Counted from the stretch's first letter, positions 46,147 to 54,646 are shown. The stretch is 64,000 nucleotides of DNA from Bacteroidota bacterium (GCA_023251555.1 JAHEYN010000002.1:62001-126000), one strand, 5' to 3'. A program made the numbers and translations. Notes: generated by a model not told the origin, from the sequence alone.

Positions 46147-46770
46147 TTATTGTAGTAAGAAATTTTGCTTAAATAATTTTGGATATTGATAATAGTGGTC
46201 AGAATTGTTACTCCACCTAAGAAATGGATAGCCACTTAAAAGTCTATGAGCAACCCACCGAGTATCAACTATAGTGTCAAGTTCATTATAAAGCCTTGTA
46301 TAATTTAAAAGTAATATTGCAACAGTAAAACTTTTCCATTCGGAAAATTCTAATAAGGTATTGCCGTAACCATGGAATGACCTGCCTGATGAATAGATTG
46401 TCATTTCTTGCAATATGTTTTTATATTTTAAGATTTCTTTTGATTTAGAAAGTCGAAAATTTATTATTTCTAAAATCTCATCATCTATTCGTCTTGTATT
46501 AAAATCAATTAATGGCAAAAAGTACTCTTGACCATTAGGGAAGGAAATATTTCCATGAAAAGACAAATTCCATTCTAGTTCTAAATTATCCAATGTTTTC
46601 TTTAGCCATTCAATTGTTATATCCTGACTTTTAACAGTCAAATATTTTCTCAAATCAATATTCCTTCTATAACTGTATTGATATGTGCTGAAATGAAAGA
46701 TAGAATTATTTGGAATATTTAATTTAGAAATTAATTCAATCACTTTTAAAACAGGATGTTCGGAAAACAT
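46147..46770 (-). CDS. Primase-like (AEP-superfamily-like) protein
   Basis: A 207-residue protein without a close named match from memory. Its motifs follow the archaeo-eukaryotic primase order: IDFN (88-91, motif I-like acidic), SSGRSFHGYG (127-136, resembling the sxH motif), VDTRW (168-172, acidic third motif), then AHRLLSGYPFLRWS (174-187), like the R-x-x-G...LR-x-S segment that binds nucleotide in primases. The second acidic residue of motif I is replaced by N91. It begins 10 bases after the TIR/ParB-like gene, so the two form an operon. Function could be nucleotide or DNA-end recognition or synthesis; this is inference from motifs only. Confidence 0.5.
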   Translation of the reverse strand: MFSEHPVLKVIELISKLNIPNNSIFHFSTYQYSYRRNIDLRKYLTVKSQDITIEWLKKTLDNLELEWNLSFHGNISFPNGQEYFLPLIDFNTRRIDDEILEIINFRLSKSKEILKYKNILQEMTIYSSGRSFHGYGNTLLEFSEWKSFTVAILLLNYTRLYNELDTIVDTRWVAHRLLSGYPFLRWSNNSDHYYQYPKLFKQNFLLQ

Positions 46771-46780
46771 AATGATTCGC

Positions 46781-48268
46781 TTATATCATTTTTGTTGTCT
46801 CCGGAAACCAATCTGGTTTATGAAGATAAGTTTCAATTTTTCTAAACCTTTCTAAGTAACCAGCACTCGGAATGAATTCTTGAGGGACGCTGTATGAGGC
46901 TACTTTAATTCTATCCCACTTTGTCGGCTCGGTTGGCAATGGGACTTCCATGCCCTTTACGAGAACACAAGTGATAGGAATGTTACTTTGAAGGTGATTA
47001 AAAAATCTTGTATGCCCCTCAATTATAAAAAGTGCCCCCTTTTGATTTTCTACAACGGGTGGCACAAAATAATGTTTCTGTCCATTTTTTAATTTTATGG
47101 CAACAGGTTCATAAAGATTAAATTTATTTTCACTAAAGATTAAATTCAAAAGTAGAATTTGCTTCAACTTATATTCTTTAATTAAATTAAATGATTTTGG
47201 TAAAGTATCCTTTGGTTTTATTTGAGCCAAAGAAAATGTACACTTGTTTTGCGCATAAAGTGGAACCGTCTTAAACTTATTTAATATTTCTTCTTCGGAA
47301 ACACGTAATAACTCGGGTTTGAAAGAATCTGTTTTACTTATCGGAGTAATATTTTTCACAAAAGAATTTATTGTTGAAGAATGAATAGGTCCTTTATAAA
47401 AAAAAGCGAAAACATTCTTTCTTGCAAATCTTTTTGTTTTTATAATTAGTACAGAATAGTCTAAAGTATCAGCGTCCGAGAAGAAAGCAACATTTTCTGG
47501 TGCAATACCTGTTGGATATTGGATTACATTACAGCCAAGTTGTTTGAATAATTCAACACAAAATGAAATTTCATGTGTGTCAACAAGGGGATAATAATGG
47601 ATGTCAATTTGAATGTTATTTAATTTCGCATATACTATAGAAGTAATTAAATCAAAAACTATCAATCGCTCATTGCTTGTGATTACAAAAGTTACATATT
47701 TGCGAGCGCTTTTCAACATATCAACCAATTTTGAAAGCATATCGCCCTCATATTCTAATATTCCAAATACTGAAGTATCCATTGGAATCTTTTGAGCCTT
47801 TGCTGTAGTAATTCGCTCTATTTTCTTCATTATAATTAAACAACTTGAACTTAAAGCGTCAATAAGTTCTTCTTCTTTCCGTTGACCGTCAAAAGTTGCT
47901 ATAGTTATGCCAAATAAGTCCGAAGGAATTCGTCCAGTACTAAGATAATCAGACGGAGTAAGGATAAATGCTCTATCAAGTCCATTGACTCCAAGGAAAA
48001 GTCCAAATTCAAAAATCACATTATCACGCGTAGTTTTATAAAATTTATCGCGTAATTCAAGAACATCGTCTGGACTAAAGATAAATATTCCAAAATCGTA
48101 TTCATGAAATGTTTTGTAAAGAGCAGGTAACGCATAGTCGCCAGGCTCCATTGTTACCTCCCATAATTTTGTATGGGCATATTTATTATTTAGGAACATA
48201 TGTACGGCATGCGCATATTTCACATATTCTGTAGAAGAAGCAATAAATATTCTTGGTTTGTCGCTCAT
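46781..48268 (-). CDS. TIR + PLD-like + ParB-like fusion protein
   Basis: A 495-residue protein. Residues 1-~135: TIR-like domain of the predicted nucleotide-binding type found in CBASS and Pycsar effectors (RIFIASSTEYVKYAHAVHM, DFGIFIFSPDD, RDNVIFEFGLFLG with E87 as the likely catalytic residue). Residues ~165-300: alpha/beta domain resembling a phospholipase-D fold (MLSKLVDMLKSARKYVTFVI ... FFSDADTLDYSVLI) but with no HKD motif. Residues ~380-450: ParB/sulfiredoxin-like fold (VPPVV, LFIIEGHTRFFNHL; GHTR at 418-421). The gene starts an operon with the primase-like gene in a cassette-like unit. A nucleic-acid-sensing NADase for defence is plausible but unproven. Confidence 0.7.
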   Translation of the reverse strand: MSDKPRIFIASSTEYVKYAHAVHMFLNNKYAHTKLWEVTMEPGDYALPALYKTFHEYDFGIFIFSPDDVLELRDKFYKTTRDNVIFEFGLFLGVNGLDRAFILTPSDYLSTGRIPSDLFGITIATFDGQRKEEELIDALSSSCLIIMKKIERITTAKAQKIPMDTSVFGILEYEGDMLSKLVDMLKSARKYVTFVITSNERLIVFDLITSIVYAKLNNIQIDIHYYPLVDTHEISFCVELFKQLGCNVIQYPTGIAPENVAFFSDADTLDYSVLIIKTKRFARKNVFAFFYKGPIHSSTINSFVKNITPISKTDSFKPELLRVSEEEILNKFKTVPLYAQNKCTFSLAQIKPKDTLPKSFNLIKEYKLKQILLLNLIFSENKFNLYEPVAIKLKNGQKHYFVPPVVENQKGALFIIEGHTRFFNHLQSNIPITCVLVKGMEVPLPTEPTKWDRIKVASYSVPQEFIPSAGYLERFRKIETYLHKPDWFPETTKMI

Positions 48269-48426
48269 TTAATTTTCTTTTTTTATGTTAACTAAAGTAG
48301 TGAAATTACTGTACTGCTGTCCACCGAGTGCGGAACTGTCCCCCACTCTTTTGTCTGTTTTTTAATTGCATAAAAGCGTCTGGTTACTGCGTCACTGTCT
48401 ACGGAGAACTGTCTGGTTTTAGCATT

Positions 48427-48631
48427 GCCCCCAACGGGGCGATTTACGCAGTGTTCACGATAAGGAGCAGGCACGGGAGTAACGCATTTCGCGTTACGGA
48501 GTGGCTGCGGGAATATCGTGGACACTTTTCGCTTTGTACGGAACATTGTCGTAAATCGGGTGTTGTACGAAGCCGCATTCGCGGTTTTTGTACAGGACAA
48601 ATTTAGCGAAAAGTAAATCGCCCCGTTGAAC
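48427..48631 (-). repeat. attC-like palindrome 3
   Basis: The 205-bp element, read on the minus strand, begins GTTCAACGGGGCGATTTAC and ends GTAAATCGCCCCGTTGGGGGC. The 12-bp inner arms (GGGGCGATTTAC) are perfectly complementary and sit directly beside the AAC/GTT core, without the asymmetric spacers of sites 1 and 2. It lies about 160 bases upstream of the TIR/ParB-like operon. Related in design but less typical of attC. Confidence 0.5.
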
Positions 48632-48701
48632 AAAATGAAAGGGGCGGGAGTGGCGCCCAAGCGCCACGTAGCCACTTTCAAGCGAAGCGGTTTTGTTCAA
48701 C
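48625..48701. repeat. Palindrome sharing the attC-like core
   Basis: GTTGAACAAAA (48625) and TTTTGTTCAAC (ending 48701) are exact inverted repeats flanking GTGGCG-CCCAA-GCGCCAC, an inner hairpin. The left arm coincides with the core of palindrome 3, so two folding elements share one boundary. Confidence 0.6.
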
Positions 48702-48975
48702 AGTCTATTATCCGCCACTCCTAAAACCTCAAGCAGCTCATTATCAATCAAATATAGAAATAAACCCCCACTATAAAAAAATAAACCCCCATCATTTGCC
48801 TTTGATTTTTTTGGTTGTATCCATTGCCAATTTATCTAATGGGCTCTGAACTTTAGCAATATGTTTTTTGCTCACAAAAACACATACCTGATTTAGGGGA
48901 CGATTAGCCCAAACGGAACACTTCAGCAAACGTAGTGTTCGGGGGCATCAGCAGGCAGGGAAAGAAAGCTCTTCA
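48702..48975. other. AT-rich region at the right edge of the island
   Basis: No convincing gene. The word AATAAACCCCCA occurs twice in tandem (48769 and 48789, by eye). On the minus strand a -7-like TATATTTG is at 48756-48749. A short minus-strand frame with KKHIAKVQSPLDKLAMDTTK near 48810-48880 may be a gene relic. The end of the SpoU gene follows. Confidence 0.4.
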
Positions 48976-49506
48976 TTATCCGCCCAGGGCCGAAGCAAAT
49001 TCCCACAAAACAATTCCTGCACATACCGCTATATTGAGCGAGTGCTTTGTCCCTGATTGCGGTATCTCAATGCAGGCATCGGAAAATGCAACTGCAGCCT
49101 GTGACACCCCCGACACTTCATGGCCGAAAACAAGTGCATACTTTCTTCCCCGCTCAGGAGTGAAACAATCCAGTTTTATGCTTTTGTCCACCTGCTCAAC
49201 ACTTATGATAACATAGCCTTCTTTTTTCAGGAGAGCCAATGTCTCGATCGTGGTACCGGAATATTTCCAGTTAACGGACAGCGTTGCTCCCAGTGCTGTT
49301 TTCTCTATCTCGCGGTGAGGAGGAGAGCCTGTGATGCCGCACAGGTAAAGGATTTCTACCCCGAAGGCATCGGCAGTCCGGAAAACAGAACCTACATTAT
49401 GAAGGCTTCTCACATTATCAAGCACTACCGCTACCGGCAGCTTGGGAGAAAATTTAAATTCTTCCCGGCTGAGACGGTTCAGTTCGCTGTTTGCAAGTTT
49501 GCGCAT
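48976..49506 (-). CDS. TrmH/SpoU-family RNA 2'-O-methyltransferase
   Basis: A 176-residue SPOUT enzyme. The three SpoU motifs are visible: VLDNVRSLHNVGSVFRTADA (motif 1), YALVFGHEVSGVSQ (motif 2) and IEIPQSGTKHSLNIAVCAGI (motif 3, forming the SAM knot). Length matches the short TrmH-like or TrmL group without an N-terminal substrate domain; the target nucleotide is unknown. It marks the return to core genome after the accessory island. A few bases upstream begins a divergent region with tandem dispersed repeats. Confidence 0.93.
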   Translation of the reverse strand: MRKLANSELNRLSREEFKFSPKLPVAVVLDNVRSLHNVGSVFRTADAFGVEILYLCGITGSPPHREIEKTALGATLSVNWKYSGTTIETLALLKKEGYVIISVEQVDKSIKLDCFTPERGRKYALVFGHEVSGVSQAAVAFSDACIEIPQSGTKHSLNIAVCAGIVLWEFASALGG

Positions 49507-49586
49507 GGATAATTAATCTGCAATTTCAAAAATATCTGTCTATGATCTTTCTTTTAACTTAAAATTAAACTTTCCATGAGGCACTT

Positions 49587-49656
49587 TTTAATCCGCCTTT
49601 GCGTTCCGCTACGGCGGACAAGAGGGTTCGGGGCTTGCCCCGGAGATAATACCAAA
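49587..49656 (+). repeat. Dispersed ~70 bp hairpin repeat, copy C
   Basis: Same element as copies A and B: TTTAATCCGCCTTTGCGTTC, CGCTACGGCGGACAAGAGGG, TTCGGGGCTTGCCCCGG and ATAATACCAAATT. The arms TCCGCC and GGCGGA are intact. Copy D follows directly in tandem. Confidence 0.85.
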
Positions 49657-49730
49657 TTAATCCGCCTTTGCGTTCCGCTACGGCGGACAAGAGGGTCCGC
49701 GGCTTGCCCCTGGTTAATACCATTTTATTA
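49657..49730 (+). repeat. Dispersed ~70 bp hairpin repeat, copy D
   Basis: Tandem partner of copy C, differing by a few bases (TCCGCGGCTTGCCCCTGG, GGTTAATACCA). Its right end runs into the -7 box of the methyltransferase gene, so repeat insertion may have contributed promoter sequence. Confidence 0.85.
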
Positions 49731-49736
49731 AATTTG
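49729..49736 (+). promoter_or_regulatory. -7 box for the restriction-modification operon
   Basis: TAAATTTG matches TAnnTTTG and ends 18 bases before the methyltransferase ATG. It lies at the very end of repeat copy D. The expected -33 position falls inside the repeat. Confidence 0.55.
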
Positions 49737-49754
49737 GCAATAATATTGAACAGC

Positions 49755-50744
49755 ATGGCAGCTGCAGCGGTGTATAAAATCAGAAAAGACAGGATCCCTA
49801 AAGCTGAAGATCTTTTTAATCCATACAATGTTGGAGCCCGGCCATTTCTGAAGTGGGCGGGCGGGAAAGGACAATTGCTTGATACATTTCAGGAACTTTA
49901 CCCCCGGCAGCTTATCCGGAAAAAAATAAAGACTTTCTATGAACCATTTTTGGGGAGCGGTGCGGTATTCTTTGACATCGCACAAAAATTTGGTATTGAA
50001 GGAGCTTATCTGTATGACATTAACGAGGAACTTGTTTTGACATACAAAGTCATTCAAAAAGATGTTTCAAAACTTCTTGATTTCTTATTCCGGTATCAAA
50101 GAAATTACAGCAAACTTGAAAAAAAACAACGGCAGAAATTTTTCTACGATCAGCGAATGAATTACAACCTGCAACGCTTTAATATTGATTATAATAAATA
50201 TTCAGACCATTGGTTCCCAAGGGCGGCTCAGTTTATATTTTTAAACAGAACATGCTTTAACGGACTCTACAGGGTAAATTCGAAAGGAGAGTTTAATTCT
50301 CCGGCTGGTGATTATGACAATCCCACAATTTGTGATGAACAAAATCTGTTGGCAGTTCATCAGGTCCTTCAAATTGCAGAAATCAAAAAAGCCGATTTTA
50401 AAGAAATTGTTTCGGACTTAAAGGCCAGGTCATTTGTGTACTTTGATCCGCCTTACAGGCCAATTAGCAAGACAGCGAACTTTAAAGCATACAGCAAAGA
50501 GGGCTTTGCCGAGAATGGACAAATTCAGCTGGCCCGGTTGTTCCGGCAACTTGACAAAGAAGGAGCAAAAATTATGCTGAGTAATTCAGACCCAAAGAAT
50601 AATAACCCGGCCGACAATTTTTTTGATGACATATACAAGGGTTATAATATTAAAAGAGTTCCTGCAAGAAGAATGATTAATTCGGTTCCCGAAAAACGCG
50701 GAATAATAAATGAAATTGTGGTTACTAATTATTCCATTGCATAA
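49755..50744 (+). CDS. Dam/DpnII-type DNA adenine methyltransferase
   Basis: A 329-residue N6-adenine methyltransferase. The SAM-binding motif is FLKWAGGKGQLLD (~31-43), followed by FYEPFLGSGAVFFDI, YLYDINEELV, FLNRTCFNGLYRVNSKGEFN, and catalytic motif DPPY (SFVYFDPPYRP, ~228). This motif order is the D12 (Dam-like) class. The start at 49755 is chosen because upstream codons lie in the repeat. The stop TAA overlaps the ATG of the next gene by one base (TAATG), so the two are coupled as a type II restriction-modification pair. Target likely short (GATC-like), unproven. Confidence 0.93.
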   Translation: MAAAAVYKIRKDRIPKAEDLFNPYNVGARPFLKWAGGKGQLLDTFQELYPRQLIRKKIKTFYEPFLGSGAVFFDIAQKFGIEGAYLYDINEELVLTYKVIQKDVSKLLDFLFRYQRNYSKLEKKQRQKFFYDQRMNYNLQRFNIDYNKYSDHWFPRAAQFIFLNRTCFNGLYRVNSKGEFNSPAGDYDNPTICDEQNLLAVHQVLQIAEIKKADFKEIVSDLKARSFVYFDPPYRPISKTANFKAYSKEGFAENGQIQLARLFRQLDKEGAKIMLSNSDPKNNNPADNFFDDIYKGYNIKRVPARRMINSVPEKRGIINEIVVTNYSIA

Positions 50745-51235
50745 TGCAAAAAGGAGTTAATAGTAACATAACGGGAAATCAGCTTGAAAAAGCCGTAAAA
50801 ACTGTTTTGACAGGAAAGGGATTTGAATTGATTCGCTACCGGGAATGGGTTAAAAACAAAGAAAAATACGGAGAAGAATTACTTCTTGAAAATGTTCCTT
50901 TTACAACGGTATATGAACATAAAGGAAATACAGAGTTTCTTCTTCTTTCTCAGAAATATAATCTGAAAATTCGCATTGAATGTAAGTGGCAGCAGGTAGC
51001 AGGATCCGTTGACGAGAAACTCCCTTACCTTTATTTAAATATTATTGAGGCAATGCCTGAAAAATCAATAATGGTTCTGATTGACGGAGCCGGGTGGAAG
51101 CCAGGCTCCATTACCTGGCTGAAAAAGGCAGTCAGGCAAAAGATGTATACAGCAGAAAATAATAAAGAGAAGGACATTTTTGTTTTCAACCTTACAGAAT
51201 TTTTTACGTGGGCCAATAAAACTTTTATCAGGTAG
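50744..51235 (+). CDS. Type II restriction endonuclease, PD-(D/E)XK superfamily
   Basis: A 163-residue protein directly coupled to the adenine methyltransferase. Nuclease features: NQLEKAVKTVLTGKGFELI (helix with E15), TEFLLLSQKYNLKIRIECKW (E64; E79 and K81 as the ExK pair), then YLNIIEAMPEKSIMVLIDGA. Length fits a minimal PD-(D/E)XK enzyme. The specificity is presumably that of the methyltransferase. It is the last gene of the operon; mutS starts 39 bases downstream. Confidence 0.85.
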   Translation: MQKGVNSNITGNQLEKAVKTVLTGKGFELIRYREWVKNKEKYGEELLLENVPFTTVYEHKGNTEFLLLSQKYNLKIRIECKWQQVAGSVDEKLPYLYLNIIEAMPEKSIMVLIDGAGWKPGSITWLKKAVRQKMYTAENNKEKDIFVFNLTEFFTWANKTFIR

Positions 51236-51274
51236 CTGGTAAAAATAAATACATAGTTTGTTTTAGAACTACCA

Positions 51275-53893
51275 ATGAAAAAATCTCCCAATACCGATGC
51301 CGACACTCCGCTGATGCGGCAGTACAAAAGCATCAAAGCAAAGCACCCTGATGCGGTGCTGCTTTTCCGGGTGGGTGATTTTTATGAAACTTTCGGGGAG
51401 GATGCTGTAAAGGCATCAAAAATACTGGGTATCGTGCTTGCCCGGCGTAACAACGGGCTCGACTCTTCCATGGAGCTGGCAGGCTTTCCTTTTCACGCTC
51501 TTGATACTTATCTTCCCAAGCTGGTGCGTGCGGGGCAGCGCGTGGCAATATGTGAGCAACTTGAAGACCCCAAACTGGCAAAGACGCTTGTGAAAAGGGG
51601 CATTACCGAAATGGTAACCCCGGGGGTTACTGTCAGTGATAAGATTCTTGACCATAAGACCAATAATTTTCTTGCCGCGGTTCACTATGACCCCAAAGTA
51701 ACCGGTATTGCCTTTGCGGATATTTCCACAGGAGAGTTTTACGCCGCCGAAGGCAGCACGGAATATATTGACAAGCTCCTGCAGAATTTCAGGCCCAATG
51801 AGGTGCTTGTTCAGAAAAACAAACTGAAAGATTTCACCCGAAACCATGGGGATAAGTTTTACACTTTTAGCCTTGATGAGTGGATCCTGAAAGAGGACTA
51901 TGCAAGGGAAACCCTGCTCCGGCAGTTTGAGACGGTTTCCCTGAAAGGCTTTGGTATAGAGGATATCCGGGCAGGAACTATAGCAGCCGGGGCAGTACTG
52001 CATTACCTGAACGAAACAAGGCACGATAAGCTTAAACACATCCTGTCTGTTTCAAGGATCGAGGAAGACAGGTATATGTGGCTCGATAAGTTCACCATCC
52101 GCAATCTGGAACTGGTATTCTCCCCCAATGAAAAAGGAGCAACCCTTGCGGATGTCCTTGACCATACTGTCACTCCCATGGGCGGGCGCCTGCTCAAGCG
52201 ATGGCTCATGCTGCCGCTCAAAGAAACCGCCCCTATAGAAGAGCGCCTCAAAACAGTGGGCTACTTTGTACACCACGAAGATCTCAAAGAGAAAATCTCC
52301 CTGCAGATGAAACTGATCGGCGACCTTGAGCGCATGACCTCCAAGATTGCCCTCGCACGGATACTCCCGCGTGAGGTGCTTCATCTGAAACGCGCGCTGG
52401 ATGCGGCGGAACAGGTTAAAATACTTTTCGAACATTCAGGGGACGCGCATCTCAAAGTGCTGGCCGACCAGCTGAATCCATGTATGCTGATAAGGGAAAA
52501 AATAGGAAAGGAAATCATGCCCGATCCCCCTGTCCAGCTTAATAAAGGAGGGGTCATCGCCGAAGGCGTTTCTTCCCAGCTGGATGACCTGCGCAAAGTT
52601 GCCTACTCAGGGAAAGATTATCTCGCCCGCCTCCAGCAGAAGGAAATCGAACAAACAAAAATTCCTTCACTCAAAGTCGGGTTTAATAATGTTTTCGGGT
52701 ATTATATAGAGGTAACGCATGCACATAAAGATAAGGTCCCGCCTGAATGGATAAGGAAGCAGACGCTGACTAACGCTGAGCGTTACATCACCGCTGAACT
52801 GAAAGAATACGAAGAGAAAATACTCGGTGCTGAAGAAAAAATCCTTTCGCTGGAAACACGGCTGTTCGGCGAACTGGTATCAGCCCTTGCAGAGTATATA
52901 CAGCCCATCCAGGTGAATGCATCGGTAATCGGGAAAACAGACTGCCTGCTTTCTTTTGCCACAGCTTCCATTGCCAACGGTTATGTGCGGCCCCGCCTCA
53001 ATGACAGCAGGATTATTGAAATAAAAAACGGCCGCCATCCCGTGATTGAGAAATTTCTTCCTCCCGGCGAACAGTATGTGGCAAATGATATCTATCTTGA
53101 TAATGAAACCCAGCAGATACTGATGATCACCGGGCCAAATATGTCCGGGAAATCAGCGCTGCTCCGGCAAACAGCTCTCATCGTGCTGATGGCCCAGGCA
53201 GGATGTTTCGTTCCTGCCTCATCGGCTAACATAGGCCTGACTGATAAAATTTTCACCAGGGTGGGAGCGTCCGATAATATCTCTTCCGGCGAATCCACTT
53301 TTATGGTGGAGATGAATGAAACAGCAAGTATCCTGAATAATATCTCCGACCGCAGCCTCCTCCTGCTTGACGAAATCGGCCGGGGCACCAGTACCTATGA
53401 TGGTATCTCCATCGCATGGGCAATCGCGGAATATCTTCATTCTCATCCTTCCGCAAAACCCAAAACACTCTTCGCCACCCATTATCACGAACTGAATGAG
53501 ATGGCCGGGACAATGCCCCGCATCAGGAATTATCATGTTTCGGTAAAAGAAACGGATAACAGAGTATTGTTTCTCCGTAAACTCCTGCCCGGCGGCAGTG
53601 AACACAGCTTTGGTATCCATGTCGCACGCATGGCCGGCATGCCCCAGAAACTTGTGAGAAGAGCCGAAGAAATACTGAAACACCTTGAGAAGTCGCACAG
53701 CGGCAGCGCCCTCTCCGACCGGAAAACAAATGCAGCAACGGAAGAATCCCTCCAGCTCAGCTTCTTCCAGCTCGATGACCCGGTGCTGCAGCAAATCAGG
53801 GAAGATATACTCAGCACCGACATCAACTCCCTTACTCCTGTCGAGGCCCTGATGAAACTCAACGAAATAAAAAAGCTGCTCGGGAAAAAATAA
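51275..53893 (+). CDS. mutS: DNA mismatch repair protein MutS
   Basis: An 872-residue MutS. The mismatch-recognition motif [14 protein letters not shown] (F-x-E at ~31-40), connector, core and clamp domains (~270-560), and ATPase with Walker [16 protein letters not shown] (~620), ERGTSTYDG-like [15 protein letters not shown], and [11 protein letters not shown] are present. C-terminal [21 protein letters not shown] is the usual dimer helix. It binds mispairs and recruits MutL. It follows the restriction-modification genes on the same strand and ends in a hairpin terminator. Confidence 0.97.
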   Translation: MKKSPNTDADTPLMRQYKSIKAKHPDAVLLFRVGDFYETFGEDAVKASKILGIVLARRNNGLDSSMELAGFPFHALDTYLPKLVRAGQRVAICEQLEDPKLAKTLVKRGITEMVTPGVTVSDKILDHKTNNFLAAVHYDPKVTGIAFADISTGEFYAAEGSTEYIDKLLQNFRPNEVLVQKNKLKDFTRNHGDKFYTFSLDEWILKEDYARETLLRQFETVSLKGFGIEDIRAGTIAAGAVLHYLNETRHDKLKHILSVSRIEEDRYMWLDKFTIRNLELVFSPNEKGATLADVLDHTVTPMGGRLLKRWLMLPLKETAPIEERLKTVGYFVHHEDLKEKISLQMKLIGDLERMTSKIALARILPREVLHLKRALDAAEQVKILFEHSGDAHLKVLADQLNPCMLIREKIGKEIMPDPPVQLNKGGVIAEGVSSQLDDLRKVAYSGKDYLARLQQKEIEQTKIPSLKVGFNNVFGYYIEVTHAHKDKVPPEWIRKQTLTNAERYITAELKEYEEKILGAEEKILSLETRLFGELVSALAEYIQPIQVNASVIGKTDCLLSFATASIANGYVRPRLNDSRIIEIKNGRHPVIEKFLPPGEQYVANDIYLDNETQQILMITGPNMSGKSALLRQTALIVLMAQAGCFVPASSANIGLTDKIFTRVGASDNISSGESTFMVEMNETASILNNISDRSLLLLDEIGRGTSTYDGISIAWAIAEYLHSHPSAKPKTLFATHYHELNEMAGTMPRIRNYHVSVKETDNRVLFLRKLLPGGSEHSFGIHVARMAGMPQKLVRRAEEILKHLEKSHSGSALSDRKTNAATEESLQLSFFQLDDPVLQQIREDILSTDINSLTPVEALMKLNEIKKLLGKK

Positions 53894-53928
53894 AAGGAGA
53901 AACCCCTGCGGACTTCTCCTTTTATTTT
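53892..53928. terminator. Bidirectional hairpin terminator between mutS and hsp20
   Basis: The 10-bp perfect stem AAAAGGAGAA / TTCTCCTTTT (53892-53901 and 53914-53923) begins at the mutS stop codon. A T-rich tail follows on both strands (TTTTATTTTAT plus; TTTTATTTTTT minus), so it can end both the mutS and the convergent hsp20 transcripts. Confidence 0.75.
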
Positions 53929-53987
53929 ATACATAACGGCATGAATTAAGCCGCTCTGTATATTGCTGCAATAGTCTCTGTTCTTCT

Positions 53988-54419
53988 TTACTGAACCCTG
54001 ATTTCCCTTGCAGCTTTTTCTTTCGCTTCTTCTTTCCTCGGAAGCCTCACTGACAGTATCCCGTTTTCACAGGAAGCGGAAATCTTTTCACTGTCCACCG
54101 TGTCAGGCAGGCGGAAGGTTCTCCTGAAAGAACCGGACGAAAACTCCCTCCGGGAATAACCTTCACGATCCTCGCCGGTTTTATTTTCCACTTCGGCGCT
54201 TATGGAAAGAATACCATCTTCAACCCCGATCCTGAACAGATCCTTGCCGATTCCGGGGGCAGCGAGTTCAACAGTAAATTCGTTTTTTGTTTCAGAGATG
54301 TTCACTGCCGGAACAACCCTGCCATAATCATTAAACAGCCCCGGAAACACCGAAGGGAAAAACACTTCCCTGTCAGTGAAACGATCTTTGTCCGTGCTGC
54401 AGCATTTTACAATAGTCAT
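53988..54419 (-). CDS. Hsp20/alpha-crystallin small heat-shock protein
   Basis: A 143-residue Hsp20. The alpha-crystallin domain spans ~35-135: VPAVNISETKNEFTVELAAP, GILSISAEVENKTGE, FSSGSFRRTFRLPDTVDSEK and ENGILSVRLPRKEE. It is an ATP-independent holdase for unfolded proteins. The N-terminal FFPSVFPGLFNDYG is the usual oligomerisation segment. Unusually for this window, the start codon is preceded by a strong Shine-Dalgarno (AAGGAGG), and two palindromes lie further upstream, indicating dedicated control. Confidence 0.95.
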   Translation of the reverse strand: MTIVKCCSTDKDRFTDREVFFPSVFPGLFNDYGRVVPAVNISETKNEFTVELAAPGIGKDLFRIGVEDGILSISAEVENKTGEDREGYSRREFSSGSFRRTFRLPDTVDSEKISASCENGILSVRLPRKEEAKEKAAREIRVQ

Positions 54420-54427
54420 TTTTAAGT

Positions 54428-54434
54428 CCTCCTT
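54428..54434 (-). promoter_or_regulatory. Strong Shine-Dalgarno for hsp20
   Basis: AAGGAGG on the minus strand, 8 nt before the ATG. Most genes here lack such a motif, as is normal for Bacteroidota, so this suggests high or condition-specific translation. Confidence 0.7.
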
Positions 54435-54484
54435 ATTTTATTGGGTTAAACATTCCGGCAAGCTCCCTCAAAAGCCGCTCCTCC

Positions 54485-54521
54485 CCGGAATTCCGGAAAA
54501 AATTTCATGATACTCATGAAA
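54485..54521. promoter_or_regulatory. Two palindromes upstream of hsp20
   Basis: CCGGAATTCCGG (54485-54496) is a perfect 12-bp palindrome. Seven bases on, TTTCATGA-TAC-TCATGAAA (54503-54521) is an 8+8 inverted repeat with 3-nt spacer. They lie 66-102 bases upstream of the hsp20 ATG and 126 bases upstream of panC; operator or heat-shock regulator binding is plausible. Confidence 0.5.
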
Positions 54522-54646
54522 CACAATGCCAATATGGCTTATAGGGAATAAAATAAGAGACAGAATAGCAGGAAACATCCATGGTGCTACAGATTATACA
54601 TACCTGCCTGCCGGATAAAAAAATATTAGCACTTTTGCGTTGCTCC

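Noticed and set aside
48494-48751. Minus-strand 85-residue frame with MIDNELLEVLGV start
   Set aside because: Most of it lies in the two palindromes at 48427-48701, which argues against a real protein.
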